Assembly (NCBI RefSeq): GCF_007858185.1
Contig: NZ_VFES01000019.1
Span: forward strand, 50,742 to 114,741
Length of the DNA: 64,000 nt
Source of the DNA: Pseudomonas grimontii
GTDB taxonomy: Bacteria > Pseudomonadota > Gammaproteobacteria > Pseudomonadales > Pseudomonadaceae
Direction: 5' to 3'
A program made the translations under genes and the position numbers. Below, one piece after another: positions 17,634 through 24,904 of this stretch. The notes beneath the pieces were generated by a model, which made no database searches, was not told where the DNA came from, and saw nothing but the letters and a program-made list of their open reading frames with translations. Position 1 is the first letter of the stretch, and each line of letters starts with the position of its first letter.

Positions 17634-18932
17634 ATGATCAATATCGAAACGCCTACCTACTACTCGGCAACCAAGAAATACAACCTCAGCTTCCCCACCC
17701 TCGAACAGGACGTGGAAGCCGATGTGGTGGTGATTGGCGGCGGTTTTTCCGGCATCAACACCGCACTGGAGCTCGCCGAAAAAGGCATCACCAACATTGT
17801 GGTGCTCGAAGCGCGCTACCTGGGCTTCGGTGGCACGGGCCGCAATGGCGGGCAGATCATGGCGGGGATCGGCCATGACCTGGAGAAGATCAAGCACCAG
17901 GTCGGCGACGAAGGCCTGCGCCAGATTTTTGAAATCAGTGAGCTGGGCGCCGGCATCATCAAGGATCGCATCGCCAAGTACTCGATCGACGCCGATTTCT
18001 GCCACGGCTACGGCTATATGGGCTTCAACGCCCGCCAGGAAAAAACCCTGCGCGCCTGGGAGAAGGACTTCAAGTCGATCAACACCCAGGACGAAATCCG
18101 CTTTATGGCAGGGTCCGAGGTCAAGCAGATCATTGGTTCCGACGCCTATACCAGCGCGCTGCTGCACATGGGCGGCGGGCACGTGCACTCGCTGAACCTG
18201 TTGCTGGGCGAAGCCAAGGCCCTGGCCGGCCACGGTGTGCGCATCTTTGAGCACAGCCCGGCGCTGGAAGTCAGTTATGGCGAACGCATCACCGTGCGTA
18301 CCGGCCGAGGCTCGGTCAAAGCCTCCAAGTTGCTGTGGGCCTGCGACAGTTTCCTCAACAAGCTGGAACCGGAACTGCACAAGACCACCGTCAATACCTA
18401 TGCCTTCCAGTTGATGACCGAGCCGTTGTCGGACGAGATGATCAACCGCATCAGCCCGATACGCGGCGCCTACAGCGATATCCGGCCGGTGATCGACTAC
18501 TACCGGGTCACCAACGAAAACCGCTTGCTGTTCGGTGCCGCCACGCCTTTTGTCGAGCACATCCCGCTGGACCTCAAAGCCTGGAACCGCAACCTGATGC
18601 TGAAGATTTTCCCCTACCTCAAGGACGTCAAGATCGACCTGGCGTGGGGCGGGCCGATGGCGACCGGGGCCAACCTGTTCCCGCAGATCGGCACGCTCAG
18701 CGGGCGCCCGAATGCCTTTTATGTGCAGGGCTACGCCGGCTTCGGGGTCACGCCCAGCCACATCATCTGCAAGGTCTTGGCCGAGGGCATGAGCGAAGGC
18801 TCGTCGCGCTACGACCTGATCAGCGCGGTCAAACATGCGCAGATCCTCGGCAAGGACCATATCCGCCCGCTGCTGCTCACGGCCGGCAAAAGCCTTCATC
18901 AACTTTCGGGCTACTTCAACGGTCGCCGTTGA
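17634..18932 (+). CDS. FAD-dependent amine oxidase-like oxidoreductase (DAO/PuuB type)
   Basis: The 432-aa flavoprotein has an N-terminal ADP-binding fold VVVIGGGFSGINTALELAEKG (first 20 residues define it) and the RNGGQIMAG motif of gamma-glutamylputrescine oxidase-like DAO proteins. A C-terminal flavin-contact segment, VQGYAGFGVTPSH, is also present. Such enzymes oxidise amines to aldehydes with release of ammonia and peroxide. Here it is followed by a cupin gene, MoaF and SDR genes. It stands beside the hpa operon and carries the FeaR-type repeats, so tyramine or dopamine are the likely substrates. ATG 17634 was chosen because the fold begins about 35 residues later, as usual. Confidence 0.75.
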   Translation: MINIETPTYYSATKKYNLSFPTLEQDVEADVVVIGGGFSGINTALELAEKGITNIVVLEARYLGFGGTGRNGGQIMAGIGHDLEKIKHQVGDEGLRQIFEISELGAGIIKDRIAKYSIDADFCHGYGYMGFNARQEKTLRAWEKDFKSINTQDEIRFMAGSEVKQIIGSDAYTSALLHMGGGHVHSLNLLLGEAKALAGHGVRIFEHSPALEVSYGERITVRTGRGSVKASKLLWACDSFLNKLEPELHKTTVNTYAFQLMTEPLSDEMINRISPIRGAYSDIRPVIDYYRVTNENRLLFGAATPFVEHIPLDLKAWNRNLMLKIFPYLKDVKIDLAWGGPMATGANLFPQIGTLSGRPNAFYVQGYAGFGVTPSHIICKVLAEGMSEGSSRYDLISAVKHAQILGKDHIRPLLLTAGKSLHQLSGYFNGRR

Positions 18933-18963
18933 GCCCCGCTGTTTCATTCACAGGAGAACTGCC

Positions 18964-19329
18964 ATGCCCGTTACCACCCTGAAGAAAGACATCCAATTAT
19001 CGGACCTCGATGCCTGGGGCACCGTTGCCGACCTCGGTTCCGAGATCCTCGAAGGCGAAGTCAAAGCCTTTGGCAAAATGACCTTCGGCGCACCGACCGA
19101 CGCCGTCAGCAGCGCCTATTTTGGCACCACCCAAGGCAAGTTCCGGATGGTCTACCCGTTCGCTGAACAAGCCACCGTGGTCACCGGCGAAGTGGTGTTG
19201 ACCGACGAAAGCACCGGCCAGAGCACCCGCTACAAAGCCGGCGACAGCTGGTTCGTGACCAAGGGCACGCCGGTGCTGTGGGAGGTGGTGAGCGAAGGTT
19301 TTGTGAAGCACTATTTCGCGGTAGTCTGA
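18964..19329 (+). CDS. Small cupin protein (DUF861/cupin_3)
   Basis: The 121-aa single-domain beta-barrel is of the (S)-ureidoglycine aminohydrolase-like cupin_3 family. The core reads FRMVYPFAEQATVVTGEVVLT followed by YKAGDSWFVTKGTPVLWEV. These proteins often accompany DAO-type flavin oxidases, as here, where it lies 31 bp downstream with AGGAGA before ATG 18964. No enzymatic role is established for this subgroup. It may bind the amine or a product. Confidence 0.75.
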   Translation: MPVTTLKKDIQLSDLDAWGTVADLGSEILEGEVKAFGKMTFGAPTDAVSSAYFGTTQGKFRMVYPFAEQATVVTGEVVLTDESTGQSTRYKAGDSWFVTKGTPVLWEVVSEGFVKHYFAVV

Positions 19330-19339
19330 TCGCTCCTCT

Positions 19340-19367
19340 CTGCCGGCTTCGGCCGGCAGCGTTTGTT
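19340..19367 (+). terminator. Probable rho-independent terminator after the cupin gene
   Basis: CTGCCGGC and GCCGGCAG pair around a TTCG-type loop at 19340-19359, followed by GCGTTTGTT. It lies 10 bp after the cupin stop and before the LuxR gene. Confidence 0.6.
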
Positions 19368-19386
19368 CCGGCGCAGGTGACTGATC

Positions 19387-20046
19387 ATGCATGCCATCCC
19401 CGCTCAGGAAGTCGCCGGTCATTGCCTGCAGGCTTTCACTCAACTGGTACCCGCCAGCCAGGCAGCCTTCTATTGTGTCGACCGCCAGCTGCAAGCGCGT
19501 GATTTCAGGCTGCAAGGCATGAGCGGCGAGATGCACCGCGACTACCTGGACAACTACCGCCAATTCGACCCGTTGCAACCGCGCAATTGCCTGTCCAGCG
19601 GGCTGGCGGTGGTGCCGCTGGGGTTCGCCATGGCCCGCCAGCCCCTGCGTGACAGCCGCCGCTATCAAGACTTCCTGCAGCGTTATGGCGTGGTCGATGT
19701 GGTGGAGATCGTCGCCCACCGCGCCGACCAGCCCCAGGCGGCTATTTCCTTGCTGCGCACGGCGGAACAAGGGGCGTTTACCCTCGACCAACTGGCTCAG
19801 CTCAACGCCTTGCAGGCGTTGCTGCAAATGGCCGTGGCCAATATGCAGCCCTGTGACGATGCACTGGCCGGTCTCACGCCCAAAGAACGCCAGATTGCCT
19901 GGTTATTACGTCAGGGCGCGAGCAACAAGCAACTGGCCCAGGAGCTGGATGTAGGCCTGCCCACCATCAAGACCCACTTGATCCACCTGTTTCGCAAAAC
20001 CGGTGTGACCAGCCGTACCGAACTGGTCGCCGCGCTGTTTCTTTAA
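19387..20046 (+). CDS. LuxR-type regulator, MoaR-like
   Basis: The 219-aa protein ends in a LuxR/FixJ helix-turn-helix: LTPKERQIAWLLRQGASNKQ, then DVGLPTIKTHLIHLFRKTGV. The N-terminal half is a short sensory region without a receiver Asp pattern. It lies 85 bp upstream of moaF on the same strand. In Klebsiella, MoaR is a LuxR-type activator of the tyramine-inducible moaEF genes (from memory), so this gene may be the functional equivalent. The MoaR assignment is inference from context. Confidence 0.7.
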   Translation: MHAIPAQEVAGHCLQAFTQLVPASQAAFYCVDRQLQARDFRLQGMSGEMHRDYLDNYRQFDPLQPRNCLSSGLAVVPLGFAMARQPLRDSRRYQDFLQRYGVVDVVEIVAHRADQPQAAISLLRTAEQGAFTLDQLAQLNALQALLQMAVANMQPCDDALAGLTPKERQIAWLLRQGASNKQLAQELDVGLPTIKTHLIHLFRKTGVTSRTELVAALFL

Positions 20047-20131
20047 GCCGCCTCAACCCTTTGGTTGATAGGCGAGCCAGGTTGCCAACCGCATGATCCG
20101 GGACGTCCATTCCATCAACCGGAGCCATGCA

Positions 20132-20953
20132 ATGACCACTTCATCCGACTGGATCACCGTAGGCGCCCTCGCCGACGGTTTTGCCCCCGACGCGTTTATC
20201 CTGCCCAACCTTGCCGACCTCAACGGCAAGGCCTTCACCCTGCACTTCGCCAACGGCTGGCAAATCGAGCATCGCTTCGACACCGAGCAGTTGCACTGGC
20301 ACGCCGCCGACGGCCACTCCAGCGGTTCGGCCGCCTACCGTGCCACCTCGGTACGCCCGGGCCTGTACCTGGTCGATTTCATCAAGCATGAAGCCGGCCA
20401 GGCCTGGTCGATCAGCCTGGTGCTGGACACCATCACATCGTCGTTCACCGCCGTGATCGGGCGCATGCCGGACCGCGAACAAACCGAGCAAGGCCTCTAC
20501 AGCCGCGCCCTGGCCGGCAAGGCCCTGACCTCGGTAGAAGTAGATTTCCTGCACGGCAGCCTCGATCAAGCCTGGCAGCCCGGCCAATGCCCGCACGCGC
20601 CCACCCAGGAACTGACCGGCCTGCGCAACCTGTATCGCTACAGCCCCAGCGAAGTCTACGAGCACATCTACCTGAACGATCAGTTCTATGCCTGGCAATG
20701 CCTCAAGGGCGTGGAGCAGGGCCTGTGCGATACCGATCGCTGCCACTACTACAAAATCGCCGATCAGCTGTACCTGTTTGTCTGGCGCGAAAAGATCATC
20801 CCGACCCTCGGCCTTGTACTGATCGACCTGCAACAGCACCGTAGCGACGGCAAGATCTTCGGCTATGCCGGTGCGTCGTTCGATGAGCTGTCGAACTTTC
20901 CGGTCAGCTCCTACTGCCAAGTGCTCAACCGCACGGAGTATCCCGATGCCTGA
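20132..20953 (+). CDS. moaF: MoaF family protein (monoamine regulon)
   Basis: The 273-aa protein belongs to the MoaF family: a lipocalin-like N-terminal domain (LNGKAFTLHFANGWQIEHRF, about residues 29-48) and a second beta-rich domain ending GLVLIDLQQHRSDGKIFGYAG. Databases often label it molybdenum cofactor biosynthesis protein F. The name comes from the Klebsiella monoamine regulon, where it is induced by tyramine. No catalytic motif is obvious. It overlaps the following SDR gene by 8 bp, implying coupled translation, and GGAG precedes ATG 20132. Confidence 0.78.
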   Translation: MTTSSDWITVGALADGFAPDAFILPNLADLNGKAFTLHFANGWQIEHRFDTEQLHWHAADGHSSGSAAYRATSVRPGLYLVDFIKHEAGQAWSISLVLDTITSSFTAVIGRMPDREQTEQGLYSRALAGKALTSVEVDFLHGSLDQAWQPGQCPHAPTQELTGLRNLYRYSPSEVYEHIYLNDQFYAWQCLKGVEQGLCDTDRCHYYKIADQLYLFVWREKIIPTLGLVLIDLQQHRSDGKIFGYAGASFDELSNFPVSSYCQVLNRTEYPDA

Positions 20954-21746
20954 TCCACGCACCGTTGTCATCACCGGTGCCGGCACGGGCATCGGTGCCG
21001 CCTGCGCGCGGTTGTACGCCGCCGAAGGCGCCAACCTGGTGCTGATCGGCCGGCGCCGCGAGCCGCTGGAGCAGGTTGCGCAGGACACCGGCGGCCTGGT
21101 GCTGGTGGGCGATGCGGCCTGCCCGGCCACCTGGGAGGGTTTCGTGGCGCAGATTGCTCAGCGCTACGGCCGCCTCGATGTGCTGCTGGCCTGCGCCGGC
21201 GGGCATGGCGTGGGCAGCGCCACCCAGACCAGCCCGCAGACCTGGGAGGCGGCCTTGCGCAGCAACCTGGACAGCGCGTTCTACAGCGCCCGCGCCTGCC
21301 TGCCGCGGCTGATCGAAAGCGGCGGCAATATCGTGCTGCTCGGTTCCATCGCCTCCCTGGCCGCCGGGCCCGACGTGTGCGGCTACACCACCGCCAAGCA
21401 TGCGCTGCTCGGGCTCAACCGTTCGCTGGCGCGGGATTACGGCCCACGCGGCGTGCGCGTGAACGCGGTGTGCCCAGGCTGGGTTACCACGCCGATGGCC
21501 GACCAGGAAATGCAGCCGCTGATGAGCTTCCATGGCGACACCCTGCAGCAAGCCTATGCCCGTGTGTGCGCCGACGTCCCGTTGCGGCGCCCCGCCAGCG
21601 CCGAAGAAATCGCCAAGGTGTGCCGCTTCCTGGCCAGCCCGGATGCCTCGATCATCACCGGGGCCAGCGTGGTCGCCGATGGCGGTTCGAGCATCGTCGA
21701 TGTGCCCACACTGGCTTACGTCCATATGGAGCGCGCACATGCCTGA
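20946..21746 (+). CDS. Short-chain dehydrogenase/reductase (first of pair)
   Basis: The 266-aa classical SDR has the cofactor loop TGAGTGIGAA, catalytic Ser in LLGSIAS and Tyr-x-x-x-Lys in YTTAKHALLG. It overlaps moaF by 8 bp and the next SDR by 8 bp, so the three genes are tightly coupled. In Klebsiella the moaF partner MoaE is, from memory, also SDR-like. A role in handling hydroxylated phenylethylamines, such as octopamine- or noradrenaline-type side chains, is possible but unproven. Confidence 0.8.
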   Translation: MPDPRTVVITGAGTGIGAACARLYAAEGANLVLIGRRREPLEQVAQDTGGLVLVGDAACPATWEGFVAQIAQRYGRLDVLLACAGGHGVGSATQTSPQTWEAALRSNLDSAFYSARACLPRLIESGGNIVLLGSIASLAAGPDVCGYTTAKHALLGLNRSLARDYGPRGVRVNAVCPGWVTTPMADQEMQPLMSFHGDTLQQAYARVCADVPLRRPASAEEIAKVCRFLASPDASIITGASVVADGGSSIVDVPTLAYVHMERAHA

Positions 21747-22509
21747 AGACTTGGATTTCAGCGGCAAGACCGTGCTGGTCACCGGCGGCGCCCAGGGTAT
21801 CGGCCAGGCCATCGTCGAGGCGTTCGCCTGGCGTGGCGCCCGCGTAATGATCGCAGACCTGCGCCTGGCACAAGCCCAGGCATTGGCCGAAGGCTTGCGT
21901 GCGCGAGGTTGCCTGGTCGAGGCCATTGCACTTGACCTGGCCGACGCGACTGCGGTGTTCGAAGGCATCAAGGGCATAGAGCAGGACTGGGGTCGCCTGG
22001 ATATCCTGGTGCACAACGCCGGCTACTTTCCGTTGACACCGTTCGCGCAGATCACCCCGGCCATGCTTGAACGCACGCTGGCGGTGAACCTCTCGGCGCT
22101 GTTATGGCTGACCCAGGCCGCCTTACCGATGTTTCAACGCCAGGGCGGTGGCTGCGTGCTGGTCACCTCATCGGTCACCGGGCCACGGGTCGCCTATCCC
22201 GGGCTCAGTCACTACGCGGCGTCCAAGGCCGGGGTCAACGGTTTTATCCGCAATGCCGCGCTGGAGCTGGCTGCTGATCAGGTGCGCGTCAACGGCGTAG
22301 AGCCGGGGATGATTGCCACGCCGGCCATGGATAACCTGGGCGACAGCCAGGTCAATGCCGACATCGCCAGTCGCGTGCCGCTGGGACGGCTGGGAGCCGC
22401 TCAGGATATTGCCGGTGCGATGCTGTTCCTGGCGTCCGACCTGGCGACCTACATCACCGGGCAGACCATCGTGGTGGACGGCGGCTCGACGCTGCCTGAG
22501 GTGAAATGA
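21739..22509 (+). CDS. Short-chain dehydrogenase/reductase (second of pair)
   Basis: The 256-aa classical SDR has TGGAQGIGQ at the cofactor loop, TSSVTGP with catalytic Ser and YAASKAGVNGF with the Tyr/Lys pair. The sequence before Tyr (PRVAYPGLSH) and the C-terminal TGQTIVVDGGSTLPE are typical of the FabG-like group. The start overlaps the upstream SDR by 8 bp. It ends the moaF-SDR-SDR unit; a REP palindrome follows 28 bp later. Substrate not recognisable. Confidence 0.8.
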   Translation: MPEDLDFSGKTVLVTGGAQGIGQAIVEAFAWRGARVMIADLRLAQAQALAEGLRARGCLVEAIALDLADATAVFEGIKGIEQDWGRLDILVHNAGYFPLTPFAQITPAMLERTLAVNLSALLWLTQAALPMFQRQGGGCVLVTSSVTGPRVAYPGLSHYAASKAGVNGFIRNAALELAADQVRVNGVEPGMIATPAMDNLGDSQVNADIASRVPLGRLGAAQDIAGAMLFLASDLATYITGQTIVVDGGSTLPEVK

Positions 22510-22532
22510 CCTCTGTCGGGATGTAAACCGGA

Positions 22533-23189
22533 TCAGCTGTGGGAGGGTGCTTGCCCCCTCCCACATGTTGACCGTGGTGTATCCGTTGAATAGCGCTCGG
22601 CTGCTTCAAGCAGCGCCAGTGAATCACTGAACACCCGCGACAACGCCGCAAGCCGTTTGACGTAGCCCTGGGCCGTCGAATAGATCAGTTCCACATGCAA
22701 GCTGTCGACGATCCCCAGGTAGGCGTCGCCAAACACTTCAAGCGCCTCGGGTCGTACCGTCCTGTACCGCCCTTGCGCGGCACGCTGAAAGTCTTGGCGA
22801 ATGCTGGCCAGGTAACCCTCAAATCCCGCCGTAATGACGCTGCGAATTTCCGCCGGCGGAAAGTACGCCGTGCGCAACAGGAAGCGCAGGTGCGCCGACC
22901 CTTCATAGCGCCCGCTCAACCGCTCAAGGTGCAATTGCCCCGGCACACGGGTGTGGGCGACTTCTTCCTTGAAGCACTGCGCGATGTACTGATGTTCATG
23001 GGCCAGGGCAATCTCGAAGACCGTCTGAAACAGCGCGTCCTTGCTGACAAAATGCGCATACAGCGAGGCCTTGCGCATGCCCGCCCCGACCGCGATTTCG
23101 TTCAGCGATGAGGCGTCATAGCCATGGGCGGCAAAGTGTTCGACCGCGACTGCGCAAATGTTATGGGCCGACAGGGTGAGCGGTTTCAT
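22533..23189 (-). CDS. TetR-family regulator
   Basis: The 218-aa regulator has an N-terminal TetR helix-turn-helix, YDASSLNEIAVGAGMRKASL followed by YAHFVSKDALF, and a C-terminal ligand domain of the YxaF/TetR_C type. The last roughly 10 residues are encoded by a REP palindrome (22538-22565) that has become part of the reading frame. It is convergent with the SDR pair and 15 bp downstream of feaR on the same strand, so it may be co-transcribed with feaR. Confidence 0.78.
   Translation of the reverse strand: MKPLTLSAHNICAVAVEHFAAHGYDASSLNEIAVGAGMRKASLYAHFVSKDALFQTVFEIALAHEHQYIAQCFKEEVAHTRVPGQLHLERLSGRYEGSAHLRFLLRTAYFPPAEIRSVITAGFEGYLASIRQDFQRAAQGRYRTVRPEALEVFGDAYLGIVDSLHVELIYSTAQGYVKRLAALSRVFSDSLALLEAAERYSTDTPRSTCGRGQAPSHS
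22538..22565. repeat. Single REP palindrome inside the TetR 3' end
   Basis: A 28-bp palindrome with TGTGGGAGGG and CCCTCCCACA arms around GCTTGCCC, the common P. fluorescens REP core. It lies between convergent genes and supplies the final codons of the TetR gene. Confidence 0.85.
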
Positions 23190-23204
23190 TGATCGATGGA
23201 TACC

Positions 23205-24167
23205 CTACGCCGCACCGACCGCTTGCTGCAGATGAGTGGAACGAAAATCCTTGGGCGACAGCTCGAATTGCTTCTTGAACGAGCGGCTGAAGTGCGCGGA
23301 ATCGGTGAAGCCCCACTTGTAGGCGATCGACGTGATCGACTCGCTCTTGAGGAAGGGGTTGGTCAGATCATCCGCGCTGCGTTTGAGCCGCGCACGCTGG
23401 ATGTAGCGGCAGACACTGTCGTCCTGCTCTTCAAACAAGCGGTACAAATGCCGCACCGAAATGTTCAAGCGGCTGGCCAGGCCCACCGGGCTCAGGCCGG
23501 GTTGGGTCAGGGACTCGTCGATGACTTTCTGCACATAACTACGCAGGTTACTGCCCTGCAAGGACACGGCGCTGTCGCCTGGGGCGTCATGCAGTTCAAA
23601 GGCTGAACCGAGCAGGGAGACAAACGCCGCTTGCAGCGCCTCGGCCTCTTCAATCGAATCCTGGCCCTCCAGGCCCTCGCGGCACAGCTGGTCCATCAAC
23701 ACGTGGAGCATGCGCCCACAGGCCTTGCTCGAAGAGATCTTGCCGAAGGTTTTCGAGGCGCTGCCCAGTTGCTTGCACACTTCGTTGCGCGAGAGTGACA
23801 GGGACGCATGTTCGATGAGACCAAAGGGGCTTATCTCGATCGAACCGGTGGAATCCATCAGCAACATATCGCCGGGGGCCAGTTGAATGACCTGGCCATT
23901 CTGGGTGATCTGGCAATAGCCGCTGCGCTGGCTGACGAGGAAGCAATGCTGGTCCATATCGTGATCGGCATTGGGCCGCTCGCGCTTGATCAGGCCGGCA
24001 TTGGTCCGCAGGTTGGCCAGTGACAGGCCGCCGCGGGAGTGCTTGGAAACCTCACCGATGAACAGTGAACGGTTGAAGGCCAGTTCCGTGTCGAAATGAC
24101 CGCAGGCCGCTCGCAGATCCCGCGTCCAGGTTTCCAATCCATAGTGCGCAGACTGATAGGTGCTCAT
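23205..24167 (-). CDS. feaR: FeaR-like AraC activator of aromatic amine catabolism
   Basis: The 320-aa regulator has an N-terminal AraC-binding-like domain (about residues 15-190, with NRSLFIGEVSKHSRGGLSLA and QHCFLVSQRSGYCQ) and a C-terminal AraC HTH (about 215-310). The latter contains GLASRLNISVRHLYRLFEEQ and SIAYKWGFTDSAHFSRSFKK. It resembles FeaR, which activates the E. coli amine oxidase and phenylacetaldehyde dehydrogenase genes in response to tyramine or phenylethylamine. Its likely targets here carry 22-bp-spaced direct repeats before the FAD oxidase, the APC permease and the aldehyde dehydrogenase. A palindrome like the HpaR operators precedes the gene. Confidence 0.8.
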   Translation of the reverse strand: MSTYQSAHYGLETWTRDLRAACGHFDTELAFNRSLFIGEVSKHSRGGLSLANLRTNAGLIKRERPNADHDMDQHCFLVSQRSGYCQITQNGQVIQLAPGDMLLMDSTGSIEISPFGLIEHASLSLSRNEVCKQLGSASKTFGKISSSKACGRMLHVLMDQLCREGLEGQDSIEEAEALQAAFVSLLGSAFELHDAPGDSAVSLQGSNLRSYVQKVIDESLTQPGLSPVGLASRLNISVRHLYRLFEEQDDSVCRYIQRARLKRSADDLTNPFLKSESITSIAYKWGFTDSAHFSRSFKKQFELSPKDFRSTHLQQAVGAA

Positions 24168-24204
24168 GGCATCTCCACAATGGTTTCTTGTTTTTGTTGG
24201 CTAA

Positions 24205-24224
24205 TAGTTAACATGTTATCTATA
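24205..24224. promoter_or_regulatory. Putative HpaR-type operator upstream of feaR
   Basis: A 20-bp palindrome with one mismatch, ATAGTTAACATGTTATCTAT, contains GTTAACATGTTATC (24207-24220), one mismatch from GTTAA-N4-TTAAC. It lies 38 bp upstream of the feaR start. It suggests that the HpaR repressors also control feaR. Confidence 0.55.
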
Positions 24225-24283
24225 TAGGCGCAACAAGTCCGTGATACCGACTGTAGAAGCACTAATGATGCCAATTCCTCAAC

Positions 24284-24904
24284 TCAGAGCGCGCCCAATA
24301 CCCGCTGCAAACCTGCGAGCACCGTCAGCAACCCTGCTCGCTGCGCGCCGCTCAAGGGGATGTAGCGCCGAAACGCCGGCATGCGGTTGACCACCTCGCT
24401 GCCGCCCATGTGTTCAAGCCGTACGTGCCATTGCTGCCCGCTCAAATCGAGGTGCAGTCGCTTGAAGTCCAGCCCCATCAAGGCTGGATGCAGGCCAGGG
24501 TCGTCGTTCAAGGCAGCCTGGAGCCTGGCCAGCAAAACCGGCGCTCCTGCCCGTTGTCGACAGGCCAGCCCCGTGCGTCGAATCGACCCGCTGTGGTGCA
24601 GTTCAAAGCGCGCACTGCCCTGCTCTGAGGCGGGCACCGTGAACATGAATTCGGTCATGACCAGGTGCATCAGCAATTGCGCTTCCGTGCGCTCGGCAAC
24701 GTCGACCTGAAGACCGATGTCCTCCAGGCAAAACCTTGCCTGGGCTGGCCCCGTCGAGGTGAAACTCGCCAGCCCGAGGTTGCGCCGCACGTACTCAAGC
24801 GTAACCCCAGGCCGGTAACCGGACGGGGCCCGTTGGGCGCTGAACAGTTCAGACAGCTTTTGCAGCCTGCTCGAGATAACGGTTGTGAGGGTTGCCAGGC
24901 TCAT
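24284..24904 (-). CDS. DUF3156 family protein
   Basis: The 206-aa protein matches the uncharacterised DUF3156 group found in Pseudomonas beside amino-acid/amine permeases. It has no signal peptide, membrane segment or known catalytic motif. Notable stretches are YRPGVTLEYVRRNLGL near the N-terminus and GSEVVNRMPAFRRYIPLSGAQ near the C-terminus. Its start overlaps the end of the upstream permease gene by 56 bp on the same strand, so the two are translated together. The function is unknown; an accessory role to the permease is a reasonable guess. Confidence 0.65.
   Translation of the reverse strand: MSLATLTTVISSRLQKLSELFSAQRAPSGYRPGVTLEYVRRNLGLASFTSTGPAQARFCLEDIGLQVDVAERTEAQLLMHLVMTEFMFTVPASEQGSARFELHHSGSIRRTGLACRQRAGAPVLLARLQAALNDDPGLHPALMGLDFKRLHLDLSGQQWHVRLEHMGGSEVVNRMPAFRRYIPLSGAQRAGLLTVLAGLQRVLGAL

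Noticed and set aside
17511..18947. 478-codon open frame on the minus strand
   Set aside because: Complement of the FAD oxidase gene, which has intact flavin motifs; no domain in the antisense product.
20132..20953. Molybdenum cofactor biosynthesis role for MoaF
   Set aside because: No other moa/moe cofactor genes are nearby; the context is monoamine catabolism, where the MoaF name originated.
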